64,000 nucleotides of DNA, from positions 248,001-312,000 of the forward strand of contig JADJTQ010000006.1 of the NCBI GenBank assembly GCA_016711125.1, given 5' to 3'. Below are positions 39,619 through 48,426 of this stretch, piece after piece; position 1 is the first letter of the stretch, and each line of letters opens with the position of its first letter. The notes under the pieces were generated by a model, which saw nothing but the letters and a program-made list of their open reading frames with translations, was not told the DNA's origin and did not search any database. The position numbers were made by a program, and so were the translations under genes. This DNA is from Saprospiraceae bacterium. Lineage in GTDB: Bacteria; Bacteroidota; Bacteroidia; Chitinophagales; Saprospiraceae.

Positions 39619-40572
39619 TCATATTCGATGGGTTTGCCTCTGCGTTTTTACACCATCACAAATTTTTGAATCAACAAATTTTTGTCATGCTTGAGTGGAC
39701 GAAAGTATTACTAAGAAAATGAAAAGATTAAACCCGGAAATAAGCAGTAGAAATGCTTACTCCGCGCAGAGGGCTGACGAAATCATCGAGGATCAATGAT
39801 TTGTCAGGATTAGACCCAAACATTGAAAATCACCACTTTGGTTTTCATACTTAGAATAAATGATTTTCAATCGTCAAATTAGGCATTGGAATTTCGAATG
39901 AATAATGCGGGTTAAACCTCTTATTTCTTTTAATTATTTCTCTGCTGTTTTTAACCCCAATTGTGGGAGGAGACAAGCCCTGATTTCAGGATCAAACCAC
40001 CAGAATTGCGACCCAGAGTTCGCATGAATTAATTGATGTTGATCAAGACTCCAAGGCCATGGAATTGCTTAAAAAATCGACTAGATCACTAGCCGGAAAA
40101 AATGTTAAATTACCCATTTGGTGAAATCATTAAAGTAAATTACTACTCCAATGAGTGGTAACATGGGTATTGAAGCTCAATGTTGAGACTACTGACATAG
40201 TTTTAGAATGCCGATTTCATCGGTGAAATTGGGGCATTCATTAGAAATCTATTCTAGTAGTTGCGGACCCTGGTGGAATCAGGTCGAGGGAGGAGAAGCA
40301 AATTTCGCACATGACTGACATGCCTCGGACAGGGTCTCAACAAAGGCATAAGCGGTGAGAACGGCTGAGTCAATGGTATAGTGAAAATATATTTTTCATT
40401 AAATCAACGCGAGGTGGTAGTTCATAAGCTCACGGGGCTCGTTTACCTATTGATTAAATCTGTGAGGACTTAAAGAAACCTGATTTTTAGCGATCGTCCA
40501 GGTAGATGTCTGATTCAAATACCTTTTGTAGACCCCAAATGGATGGGAATTACACTATTTCTAATTCACGCA
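39619..40572. other. Intergenic, with a degenerate dispersed repeat at 40334-40425
   Basis: About 950 bases without a coding frame. From GTCTCAACAAAGG at 40334 to about 40425 the text resembles 56753-56845 (the right half of the MITE-like element), sharing GTCTCAACAAAG, GAGAACGG and AAATCA.CGCGAGGTG with an estimated three quarters identity by eye. The terminal inverted repeats are not recognisable here, so this looks like an old or partial copy. Confidence 0.55.
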
Positions 40573-40605
40573 TTGGGATAAAACCAACTTTTTTTTCTAA
40601 TTTTG
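40573..40605 (+). promoter_or_regulatory. Candidate Bacteroidota promoter for the TPR gene
   Basis: TTG at 40573-40575 and TAATTTTG at 40598-40605 (consensus TAnnTTTG) are 22 bases apart. The box is 41 bases before ATG 40647, leaving a short leader. Its position inside the longer open frame that begins at 40506 supports 40647 as the true start. Confidence 0.55.
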
Positions 40606-40646
40606 TCGCCCTATCATTTTATCATACCAAAAATTTAGAAAAGATT

Positions 40647-41438
40647 ATGAAGATACTTCAATTGCTATTGGTTTTTCTCTTAACCGCTGGAATGCTTTCA
40701 GCTCAGGAAACAGCTACAGAGACTGCCGCTGGCGTGTACAACGATGGGTTAACTGCATTAAAGGCCAAAGAATATAGCAAAGCCTTCGATTTAATGTTGA
40801 AGTCGATTGACATTGCTGACCCAGAGGCCGATGCACAGGTACTAAAGCTTGCCCAGCAGAACGGATCCATTGCAGCCTACTATGCTGGTAATGATGATGT
40901 TAAAGATAAGAACTATGAAGCTGCGATGATGAAATTTGAGAAAGGTATGGAGTTAAATAGCGAGTCATATCTAAACTTCTATGGAAAAGCTAAGGCATTG
41001 GATGACGAAGGTAAGACCACTGAATCCGTTGTGGCCTATATTAAAGCTGCTGATATTGCCACCGCTACTAAAAAGGACGAACGGGCAGAGAAGTACTTGA
41101 GTCGCGCTGTGAACATGATCGCAGTGAGTTACGGTGATAAAAAATATGATGAGGCGATTGCTGCCGGTCAGGCTTATTTAGCTACGCATGAGTCGATGGA
41201 TGTTAGTTATTATCTCGCTAAATCGATGGTCGAAAAAGGTCAGGTTTCAGATGCTTTGGCTCATGCAATGAAGGCCCATGAATTGGGTGGAGATGCGGAG
41301 GAAGGCAAATATGTGTTAGGCTTAGCCGAAGTTTATGAAGCAGCTGGTAATAAAGGAGCTGCAGCCGAAGCTTATGGGAAAGTACCAAAAGGCAAGTATT
41401 ATGACCATGCTCAATATAAGGCTGGACAGATGAAATAG
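40647..41438 (+). CDS. Secreted TPR-repeat protein
   Basis: MKILQLLLVFLLTAGMLSAQ is a clean signal peptide, so ATG 40647 is preferred to the upstream start at 40506, which would lie before the promoter. The mature part of about 240 residues is made of helical repeats of the TPR type: VYNDGLTALKAKEYSKAFDL, YYAGNDDVKDKNYEAAMMKF, FYGKAKALDDEGKTTESVVA, and so on, ending YKAGQMK. TPRs bind partner proteins, so a periplasmic or envelope scaffold role is likely. Rich in Ala, Lys and Glu. A good intrinsic terminator follows; monocistronic. Confidence 0.85.
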   Translation: MKILQLLLVFLLTAGMLSAQETATETAAGVYNDGLTALKAKEYSKAFDLMLKSIDIADPEADAQVLKLAQQNGSIAAYYAGNDDVKDKNYEAAMMKFEKGMELNSESYLNFYGKAKALDDEGKTTESVVAYIKAADIATATKKDERAEKYLSRAVNMIAVSYGDKKYDEAIAAGQAYLATHESMDVSYYLAKSMVEKGQVSDALAHAMKAHELGGDAEEGKYVLGLAEVYEAAGNKGAAAEAYGKVPKGKYYDHAQYKAGQMK

Positions 41439-41466
41439 CTATTATCAGATAAAAACAGATTTTTAT

Positions 41467-41496
41467 AGGCTCTCAATTCTTTGGGGGCCTTTTTTA
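41467..41496 (+). terminator. Intrinsic terminator after the TPR gene
   Basis: AGGCTCTC (41467-41474) pairs with GGGGGCCT (41483-41490), allowing two G-T pairs, around an eight-base loop. Six T follow. It ends right before the first in-frame codon of the symporter gene, so that gene must have its own promoter. Confidence 0.75.
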
Positions 41497-41497
41497 T

Positions 41498-43165
41498 GTG
41501 TGCTTCTATGACTTGTTTTGTTATCCAAATGTAGTACTTTGTTTGACAACCGGATTTATTGGATTAATCAGCCACCATGCAATTTCTCACTTTTTCCTAT
41601 TTACTGCATTTGTAGCTATGTACGCCGCCTGGAGTCTTCGCCGGGATAAACTCGACACCCCAGATGGTTATTTTTTGGGAGGTCGAAGCTTAACCGGTAT
41701 TGTCATCGCCGGTTCGATGTTATTAACCAATATTTCGACCGAGCATTTGGTTGGTATGAATGGTTCTGCATATCGGAATGGAGCAATTATTGTTGCATGG
41801 GAAGTTACTTCTGCGTTGGCGTTGGTGGCGGCTGCCTTATATTTTGTTCCCCGGTATCTAAAAATGGGGTTGACAACCATTCCTCAATTTTTGGAAAAAA
41901 GATTTGATGGATTAACCCGTACCATCATCGCGCTCCTGCTTATTATTTCCTTTGTTACCACCTTACTGCCGATTGTGCTATATACCGGGGCTCTTAATAT
42001 TGAAAGTCTCTTCGAAATATCAATTTTACTGGATGTTACTAAACAGCAAGGTATGTGGATCACCGTTTTGGTGGTGGGTATCATCGGATCTGTTTATGCC
42101 ATTTTTGGCGGATTAAAGATGGTCGCCTATACCGATACCTTGAATGGAGTAGGGTTGTTGATCGCAGGATTGGCCGTGCCATTTATTGCTCTTTGGGATA
42201 TTGGAGATGGTAATATCTGGGGAGGTTTGTCAAAGGTATATGAACATGCGCCGGGAAAATTTAATGTAATTAGTACCGAACCTTCAGTGGGCCCAGGTAG
42301 CAGGGATTCGATTTTGCCATTTGAGGTTTTGTTTACCGGTCTTTTGATCAATCAACTTTATTTCTGGACGATGCACCAATCCATTATTCAGAGAGCCCTG
42401 GGAGCGGTGAATTTAAAGGAGGCTCAAAAGGGATTGTTATTTACTGGTGTTCTAAAAATCCTGATCCCTTTGGTCATTATTTTACCTGGTATTATTGGGT
42501 ATTATTATTTTAGTGACAGTTTATATGATGCGCAGGATACCGTATATCCTATGTTGTTGAAACAGGTACTGCCTGTTTGGATGACTGGATTTTTTGTCGC
42601 TGTGGTTATGGGCGCTGTATTAAGTACTTTTAATAGCGCATTAAATAGTGCTGCAACCATCTATAGTTTGGGCATTCATAAACGCTATATCGATCTACAA
42701 GCAAGTGAAGGTCAATTGGTTCGAATTGGGAAGTCCGTGTCAGCTATTCTGGCCGTTTTTGCAATTGGTGTGGCCCCCTTTGTGGCAAAAGCACCAGCGG
42801 GTTTATATCAACTTTTACAACAATTAAATGTTATCTTCTTTATACCTATCGCAAGTGTGATTTTAGCGTGGTTTTTATTTCCAAAGGTCTCAGGTGCAGG
42901 GGCAAAAGCAGGTCTGCTATTCGGTTTACTATTTTACATTACAATGAATTTTATTCTTAAGGTCAACCTCCATTTCGTACATATCTGGGGTATTGAATTT
43001 GTCTTGAATATTCTAGTTATGCATCTGGTGTCTATGATTAAACCAAATGATAACCCATTTAAAATTACCGATGTAGGCGCCGTAAACATGGAACCCTGGA
43101 AATATGCTAAAGGGTTGAGTATTGCCCTGGTAGTGGTGACGGTGGTAATCTATGCATTGTTGTAG
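41498..43165 (+). CDS. Sodium:solute symporter (SSS family), probably sugar
   Basis: Inner-membrane transporter with about 14 hydrophobic segments. Family landmarks: DGYFLGGRSLTGIVIAGSML, then LTNISTEHLVGMNGSAYRNG (first discontinuous helix), IFGGLKMVAYTDTLNGVGLL, YFWTMHQSIIQRALGAVNLK and VVMGAVLSTFNSALNSAAT. The pattern is that of the SGLT-like sugar transporters of Bacteroidota. The start is unsure. GTG 41498 touches the previous terminator and gives an odd N-terminus. ATG 41577 would give MQFLTFFLFTAFVAMYAAW if the T-run near 41589-41593 had one more T. Convergent with the quinoprotein gene, 40 bases away. Confidence 0.9.
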   Translation: MCFYDLFCYPNVVLCLTTGFIGLISHHAISHFFLFTAFVAMYAAWSLRRDKLDTPDGYFLGGRSLTGIVIAGSMLLTNISTEHLVGMNGSAYRNGAIIVAWEVTSALALVAAALYFVPRYLKMGLTTIPQFLEKRFDGLTRTIIALLLIISFVTTLLPIVLYTGALNIESLFEISILLDVTKQQGMWITVLVVGIIGSVYAIFGGLKMVAYTDTLNGVGLLIAGLAVPFIALWDIGDGNIWGGLSKVYEHAPGKFNVISTEPSVGPGSRDSILPFEVLFTGLLINQLYFWTMHQSIIQRALGAVNLKEAQKGLLFTGVLKILIPLVIILPGIIGYYYFSDSLYDAQDTVYPMLLKQVLPVWMTGFFVAVVMGAVLSTFNSALNSAATIYSLGIHKRYIDLQASEGQLVRIGKSVSAILAVFAIGVAPFVAKAPAGLYQLLQQLNVIFFIPIASVILAWFLFPKVSGAGAKAGLLFGLLFYITMNFILKVNLHFVHIWGIEFVLNILVMHLVSMIKPNDNPFKITDVGAVNMEPWKYAKGLSIALVVVTVVIYALL

Positions 43166-43205
43166 ATTATTATACAAATACAATCAATTATGAGAATAGA
43201 AGATT

Positions 43206-45979
43206 CTACAGCGCTTTCCTCAGCGGTCTGATTTTAATATTCCTCCATTTCATCTCAAATGGACCCTCCCCATTTATGCCATGTATTTGCAGGCCGATAA
43301 AACCACTTGGATGTGTCTTATATACTTCCTCGTTCGTCAGATCTTCGACTGCATGGCCGTTGACCCAAGTTTGCATGCGCGGCCCATTAGCCACAATACG
43401 AAGTAAATTCCAACCATGATCCAAAAAATAGTGGTGCCCATTCTCGACTTTCTCCTTTGAAGAGAGCCACCCAGTGCCAAGTGCCTCGCCGTAGAGCACA
43501 CCGGTAGTCGGTGATTTTTCTCCCAAATTCCGGCGTATTTCCGCCTGGGGGCCATATACTCTGCCCGCTGCGAACTGATTGCCTTCGCCGACAGTCACTG
43601 GCCGAACCCTCGATCTGAACTGGATTCCAGAATTGGTGGCATCGTCTATCATCACTTCAACTTCCATCTCAAAATCTTGGAATTCATTTAGCGAACAAAG
43701 AAAAGAGTTTTCACTCCCTTCGACAGTCCTCCCAACTATGGCACTATCTTCGACGGTATAGATGTGCGAACCGTTGAGTTGAACCCAACCGCCTAAAGAC
43801 CCACCGTCAAACAAGTTGATCCATTGATCTACGGATTGGTCAGTTGCTGAACTAACAGTCTGATTTTCAATCGTATCCGGCAGGGCAAATGTAATAATCG
43901 CATCGCCAGACTTCGTACCGTTTTTTCCTCCACCTCCCGCAACAATGGTGACGTATTCTTTGTCGGCAATAGAATAAATGGCAGGTGTCGCGTATCCGCC
44001 AGCAGGCAATTGTGTCTCCCACAAAAGCTTTCCTGTCACTTTTTCAAATGCCCGAAATTTCTCGTCATAAGTTGCGGCAATAAAATGATTCCTCCGGCGG
44101 TCGCAACACAGCCTCCAAAATTCATCGATCCGGTATTTTTAATACCTCTTGCAACGAGCTCCGGATATTCACCCAATGGGACCTTCCATCGAATATCTCC
44201 TTTAACTAGGTCGATGGCGTTGAGCGTACCCCAGGGAGGAGCAATTGCAGGTGCTCCATAGGCGTCTTTCATTATCGAATATCCAGTTAAAGTGTATTGA
44301 ATTGATGAATCTGCCTGGCCAATTAAGTCGGTAGGTACTTCATTACTTATTATAAATTCAGCAAGAGCATCAAGTTCCCCGGCATTAAACTGACTAACTG
44401 ATGGCATAATTCCTTTTCCATCTCGAATCAGAGTCGTTATTTCTCCTTTTGTCTTCTTGACATCCATTAATCCTGGATATACCGGTGGAACACCCTTTCG
44501 GTCAGGGCCATGACAAGACATGCATTCATTCTGATAAATTGACATCCCCAGTTGTGCTGTAGTAAGATCATCCTCATGCTCCAATTGATAAATTCTCTTG
44601 AGTTTATTAATGGTAGGCCCGTCATGACTGTTGACATAAATGATATTGGTCGTGGGGTCAAAAGATCCACCATGCCATTCTACGCCCCCCAAATGACCTG
44701 GCGTCGTAATTTGTCCCTGCTCAGAAGGAGGAGTATACAGATAGCCTGATTGATACTTTCTAAATTGCCTCATGGCATCTGCGTGCGACTCAGGAAATAC
44801 ATTGGTCAGATCTGCCTCGGTCGTCTGCAGTCTGCTGAGAGGAGGTGGCTTAGCCGGTATGGGTTGAGTCGGCCAGGTCTCCTCTCCTTTAACGGTAGAT
44901 TTTGGTACCGCCATTTCTTCAACCGGAAACAAAGGGTTGCCCGTATCACGATCAAGCACGAAAGTCAGTCCCATTTTGGTGAGCTGAACCACCGCATCCT
45001 GAGATTTTGATCCCGATCGGAGCGTCACGAGAATGGGGGCGGATGGATTGTCGTAATCCCAGAGATCATGATGGACTGTTTGAAAATGCCACTTTCGCTC
45101 TCCAGTGGTTGCGTCCAGTGCCAAGACACAGTTGCCAAACAAATTCATTCCTTTTCGGTATCCACCGTAAAAATCCGGTGCCGGTGATCCGGTTGCACAA
45201 AACACCCAGCCTCGTTCTTCATCGAGCGATAGACCTCCCCATGCATTTGCCCCTCCATATACTGTTCCGGGCATCCATTCCCATGTATCGTAACCAAATT
45301 CTCCCTCTTTCGGAATGGTATGAAAGATCCACTTAAATTCACCAGTGACCGCATCAAATGCCCTAATATGACCAGGAGTCGAACGATAACCTTCGGTCAC
45401 CCTGGATGACACAATTAAGAGGTTTTTATACACAATTCCTGGAGAAGTTACTTCGATGGAAGCCTTTGAAGGGTCCATGTCTAAATGCTCTCTTAAATCG
45501 ATATATCCCCGGGTTCCAAATTCTTGGTCAAGTTCACCCGTCTTGGCATGCAGGGCATAAACCCGGTTTCTCACAAAATGAAATATTCGCTTCTTTACAT
45601 CACTTTCCCAATATGTTACTCCCCGGTTCCGTCCCTTGAGATCGGCTTGGTTCTCGTTGTAGGTTGCACTTTTAAAAACCCAAAGCTCCTTTCCAGTCAC
45701 AGCATCCAGAGCAATGGCATTTAGAGAAAATGTCGAGATGTACATGACACCATCAACGACGATAGGATTACATTGCATGGAAGAAGTTTGGGTGGCATCT
45801 CCAGTATGATATTCCCAAACGGGTTTGAGTCTATGCACGTTGGCCCCATTTATCTGGCCTAATTCCGCATATTGACTAGCCTTTTTGTCGCCCCGATAGA
45901 TAGCCCATTCCGTATTGTTGTCAAGCCTGTCAGCTGATGGAGATTGAGATTCTTGTTCAGAATGGCAACTTAAATGCAA
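43206..45979 (-). CDS. PQQ-type quinoprotein dehydrogenase with heme c site and C-terminal DUF1080 domain
   Basis: Three modules in one polypeptide of about 925 residues. (1) A quinoprotein beta-propeller: WAIYRGDKKASQYAELGQIN, ALDAVTGKELWVF and similar W-motifs, with WHFQTVHHDLWDYDNPSAPI. (2) A heme c site, ECMSCHGPDRKG, at about residue 485 with Met ligands nearby (GIMPSVSQFN). (3) After the propeller end, a DUF1080/3-keto-disaccharide hydrolase domain (WINLFDGGSLGGWVQ, GIQFRSRV, GPQAEIRRN, WNLLRIVANGPRMQTWVNGH). The frame is broken at the A-run 44082-44085; one more A gives GIIFIAATYDEKFRAFEKVT. No ATG exists for the start. TTG 45979 follows a hydrophobic lipobox-like stretch (CLISLHLSC), so the real start is probably further upstream. 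Periplasmic. Confidence 0.88.
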
Positions 45980-46222
45980 AGATATTAGGCAGCTTATATA
46001 GAATAAGTGTTGGATAATCTGGAGCTTTTAAATATTAAAGTCTTGAAATTAATTAAAATAAGCTATGGCACTAAAAATACTTCATTCGAATCTCAGATGG
46101 ATTGGCATAGGCTTTAATTTCAGCTAGTTGCGAAGTTTTGCTATAGACCTAATACCCAAGATTTAGATGGTTTGGGGTGCCAAACTTTTCTTCTCAATCC
46201 AGCTAGCGACAGAATAAAAGGA

Positions 46223-46627
46223 CTATTTGATTTTTCCTAGTATCCATCCCACTACACCTCCGGCAATAGCTCCGACAACCATATTGCCCAGGAGGTCCAA
46301 TGGTAGCCAATCCCAACCATAGGCTTTAAAAGTTGAAGCATTAAAAATGCCATACCAGAGGACCATGAAAAAAGTGATCCAGGTCGTCGTTAATGCTCCG
46401 TCTCTGAATGTTTTTACCTCAAATTTGATTAGTAAAATAGTCACAAAGATCGTCATGACCAGGCTACCCAGGATCCATCCCACGGGGTTCATCTCATTCA
46501 GGCATTCTGCATTTTGCTCCATCCAGGTCTTAACAGTATTGCCCATAAGGCCCATAAATACGATGCTGGATAGAACCATACCGGCTGCGAGTCCGCCAAG
46601 TGTACCGAGAATTAATTTTTTTATCAT
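46223..46627 (-). CDS. Small integral membrane protein, 134 aa
   Basis: Function unknown. About four hydrophobic segments: LILGTLGGLAAGMVLSSIVF, a WILGSLVMTIFVTILLI helix, TTWITFFMVLWYGIFNAST and LLGNMVVGAIAGGVVGWILG. The first and last are glycine-rich zipper types that pack closely. No signal peptide or catalytic motif. It lies between the quinoprotein and the diheme cytochrome on the same strand, with gaps of about 240 and 120 bases, so it may belong to the same redox set, although the gaps also allow independent expression. Confidence 0.75.
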   Translation of the reverse strand: MIKKLILGTLGGLAAGMVLSSIVFMGLMGNTVKTWMEQNAECLNEMNPVGWILGSLVMTIFVTILLIKFEVKTFRDGALTTTWITFFMVLWYGIFNASTFKAYGWDWLPLDLLGNMVVGAIAGGVVGWILGKIK

Positions 46628-46746
46628 TTTGATTTGATTTATGAATGTGATAGAAAAGATTTTAATTTTCCAGTGAAGAATAATTATCCTGTTCGCTATT
46701 GTTAGGAGCTTCCTTTTTAGGAAACAGGTTTTTTGCGATTTTTTCT

Positions 46747-47733
46747 TTACTTTTCAACCGGTGGAATGACTGTTTGTGCAACCTTTCTTTCTACCGGCTG
46801 CAATGAATGCAGATAACGATAGATTGCTTTTAAGTCGGTGCTATCCATGTTTGAGAAAGCACCCCATGGCATAGGAGAACCTTCATGAATCCGTCCCGTG
46901 GTAAATCGGGTTAGGAATTGATCTTCACTCCACTTTGTAATGACTCCAGTGTTAGGATCAGGTGTAAGATTTGGCGACATGTGGGAATATCCATTTGAAA
47001 AAGCATCTGGTTCAAATAGAGTGCCACCAGAGAAGTCGGCACCAATGTATTGGCCGGTATTTACATCCATTTCAGTATGACATCCCCTGCAATTGGCCAC
47101 GTGATAAGTTAAATATTTTCCATATTCCGCAATTGAATCTCTTACCACTGCTTTTTGCGGCGTATTTTTTGGTCCTTCCGGTTTCAAAAGCCCAAAAGCA
47201 ACGAGCGCTTTTCCAAGTAGGCCATATTCTGTGCGAGGTACTAAATGCGACACGGGCTCTTGAGATCGAAGAAATGAAATAACAGCGGTTAAATCTTCGT
47301 CGCTCATCTCTTGAAAACTCATAAAGGGGAAGATCAATCTTCCGTCACTACCTACACTATGTCTGATAGATCTGGCAAGATCTGCATCGGTCAATTTTCC
47401 GATTCCCGTTTCGGTGTCTGGAGTGAGATTAGGAGCACGAAAATTGCCAAATCCTGGGAATTCGAGTTCCCACCCACCACTCAGAGGTATTTCCAGTCCA
47501 TTTTCAACGGCCATGATTTTATCCATCGGAACATGACAGGTGGCACAATGAGCCGGGCCGAAAGCCAGGTACTTACCCCGCGCAATGACGGTGCTATCTT
47601 TACTCGCTTTGATGTCGGGATAGGGCGCAGTAAATTTTTTATTCCAGGTTAATTGAATAAAGATAAAAGTAGCAGCTAGTAATGAGCCGAGGATGATTGC
47701 TGTCCATTTAAATATTTTAAGTGTTTTTTTCAT
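46747..47733 (-). CDS. Membrane-anchored diheme cytochrome c
   Basis: One N-terminal helix (KIFKWTAIILGSLLAATFIF) anchors two c-type heme domains facing the periplasm. Heme 1: GPAHCATCHVPMDK. Heme 2: VANCRGCHTEMDVNT. Each is followed by the APNLTPDxxTGIG/SPNLTPDPNTGVI-type motif typical of alcohol- and sugar-dehydrogenase cytochrome subunits, and Met ligands (FPFMSFQEMSDED, SPMPWGAFSNMDSTD) follow. It would pass electrons from a periplasmic dehydrogenase to the respiratory chain, and the quinoprotein gene downstream on the same strand is the obvious donor. 328 residues, intact. Confidence 0.92.
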   Translation of the reverse strand: MKKTLKIFKWTAIILGSLLAATFIFIQLTWNKKFTAPYPDIKASKDSTVIARGKYLAFGPAHCATCHVPMDKIMAVENGLEIPLSGGWELEFPGFGNFRAPNLTPDTETGIGKLTDADLARSIRHSVGSDGRLIFPFMSFQEMSDEDLTAVISFLRSQEPVSHLVPRTEYGLLGKALVAFGLLKPEGPKNTPQKAVVRDSIAEYGKYLTYHVANCRGCHTEMDVNTGQYIGADFSGGTLFEPDAFSNGYSHMSPNLTPDPNTGVITKWSEDQFLTRFTTGRIHEGSPMPWGAFSNMDSTDLKAIYRYLHSLQPVERKVAQTVIPPVEK

Positions 47734-47793
47734 CAGAAAGTTTTTATCGTGGCTAAGAAACTTATTTGTTCTAATTGATTCTTAATGAAGAGT

Positions 47794-47832
47794 GGTCCTT
47801 TGCTTTGAATCAGATTTGGTTTGCAAAGGACC
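47794..47832. repeat. Perfect 10-bp inverted repeat in a spacer
   Basis: GGTCCTTTGC (47794-47803) and its complement (47823-47832) enclose a 19-base loop. It lies between the SnoaL-like stop and the cytochrome start on the minus strand. No T-tract follows in either direction, so it may be an operator, an mRNA-processing hairpin or a weak terminator. Confidence 0.5.
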
Positions 47833-47846
47833 TTCGGTTTGGGGCA

Positions 47847-48320
47847 TTAGTTGCCGGCAGGCATTGGCATGATGGGAACCATACCGTCAAATTCGATTTG
47901 CCAGTTGTCGTCGATTTTGTGCAGCACTGCCACACAGGTAGATGGGCCTCCCATTTGTTGCCCCTGCACTTTAATATCTGCATTTGAATCCCAGGTCAAA
48001 AGGGCCACTTCAGGAGTAATAAGTCGCCAGGAGGTCAGCTTGTATGAGAACTTTGGTCTCGAATCGACCATCTTCATGAATTCTTCCCAACTGGCCTTCA
48101 AGGATTCTTTCCCGACCGAAAGACGGCCATCTGGCGTTATTTCACTGGCATTTTCGGTATAATATTGCCACATGGCATTCACATCTGAGCTTTCATAGGC
48201 ATTAAATACTTTGCTCAAGTATGCTTCAAATGTTTTTTGATCGTCTTGCTGTGCAAAACAAGAATTGGTGTAGGTGAAAGTGCTTACCAATAAGAGCAGA
48301 TTAATTGTGATTGATTTCAT
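47847..48320 (-). CDS. Secreted SnoaL/DUF4440-like protein
   Basis: MKSITINLLLLVSTFTYTNS begins a signal peptide (cleavage near CFAQQ), which sets the start at ATG 48320 rather than 48365. The mature part of about 135 residues has the NTF2-like cone fold: FEAYLSKVFNAYESSDVNAM, then WQYYTENASEITPDGR, LKASWEEFMKMVDSRPKFS and DDNWQIEFDGMVPIMP. Such proteins bind small hydrophobic ligands or act as isomerases; no catalytic dyad can be assigned. It is upstream of the diheme cytochrome gene on the same strand. Confidence 0.82.
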   Translation of the reverse strand: MKSITINLLLLVSTFTYTNSCFAQQDDQKTFEAYLSKVFNAYESSDVNAMWQYYTENASEITPDGRLSVGKESLKASWEEFMKMVDSRPKFSYKLTSWRLITPEVALLTWDSNADIKVQGQQMGGPSTCVAVLHKIDDNWQIEFDGMVPIMPMPAGN

Positions 48321-48426
48321 GATTTTAATGTTTAGTTTGTGATTGAAAAAAGCCTTTTCCTTCAATTGAAAAGTCGTGACAAAGATGAATGCAAGACAGG
48401 TCCGTCCGATATCAAAATGGTTGCGA

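Noticed and set aside
46080..46100. tRNA T-loop-like TTCGAATC
   Set aside because: No acceptor or anticodon stems can be drawn around it.
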